A DNA stretch of 6,165 nucleotides from Candidatus Poribacteria bacterium. GTDB taxonomy: Bacteria; Poribacteria; WGA-4E; WGA-3G. A program made the translations under genes and the position numbers. The stretch lies in contig VXZL01000348.1 of the NCBI GenBank assembly GCA_009845505.1, forward strand, positions 1-6,165. Direction: 5' to 3'. Positions 6,046-6,165 of the stretch are shown here, piece after piece. The notes under the pieces were generated by a model. The model saw only the letters and a program-made list of their open reading frames with translations. It made no database searches and was not told the DNA's origin. Numbering within the stretch: position 1 is the stretch's first letter; the number at the start of each line of letters is the position of its first letter.

Positions 6046-6165
6046 TGTATTTTCCTTTTGAGTCTGAGACCTATCTGCGAGAGAGAAGGGTGCGTTTCCA
6101 GGGGCCTGGGTGGGTTTGGTTTGTCGAGTTTCGCATGTGGCGCGCTTTCGTGGTGTGTGTGTGGG
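6046..6165. other. Upstream region of the CotH-family gene
   Basis: No gene is visible in this 120-bp end segment. It contains the AAGGA ribosome-binding site of the CotH-family gene, a GC-rich inverted repeat CCAGG-GG-CCTGG (6098-6109), a smaller GTCT-G-AGAC (6062-6070) and a short GT run near the edge (6153-6162). No convincing sigma-70 or ECF promoter could be placed; it may lie in or beyond this stretch. Confidence 0.5.

Noticed and set aside
6153..6162. GT dinucleotide run as a microsatellite
   Set aside because: Only about five units are present, within what chance allows, and the run meets the window edge.

Overview
The window holds five protein-coding genes, all on the minus strand, with short gaps and no RNA genes, mobile elements or CRISPR arrays. 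Read in the direction of transcription (high to low coordinates), it falls into two parts. First comes a large secreted CotH-kinase-family protein (6045-3595). After a 151-bp gap follows a compact four-gene cluster: an ECF RNA polymerase sigma factor (3443-2820), a membrane-anchored zinc-type anti-sigma factor with a duplicated zinc-binding domain (2785-2036), a secreted MucB/RseB-like protein (2003-909) and a secreted dienelactone-hydrolase-like protein (899-90). The gaps inside this cluster are 34, 32 and 9 bp, so it is very probably one operon.

The cluster reads as a cell-envelope stress circuit. The sigma factor would be held at the inner face of the membrane by the cytoplasmic zinc domains of the anti-sigma factor. 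The outer tail of the anti-sigma factor would be available to the RseB-like protein. A good match to an ECF/sigma-E-type promoter (CGAACCT, 16-nt spacer, TCTAA on the minus strand, 3590-3563) lies directly upstream of the sigma gene and suggests autoregulation. The presence of an RseB-like protein suggests a diderm organism, and the hydrolase at the end of the cluster is probably exported and co-expressed. The cluster may continue past the left edge of the window.

The CotH-family gene upstream encodes a signal peptide, two canonical EF-hand loops, a CotH kinase domain, an Ig/FN3-like segment and a C-terminal lamin-tail domain. Proteins of this build are common in environmental Planctomycetes, Poribacteria and related uncultured lineages. 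Moderate GC content (estimated by eye as slightly under half) and gene style would suit Candidatus Poribacteria or a similar marine or sponge-associated group, but this is a guess from style and not a demonstrated assignment.

The points most worth following up are the putative autoregulatory promoter, the complete tandem duplication in the anti-sigma factor, the pairing of a zinc anti-sigma factor with an RseB-like partner that carries an Arg/Asp-rich insert, and the apparent loss of the catalytic Asp in the hydrolase.
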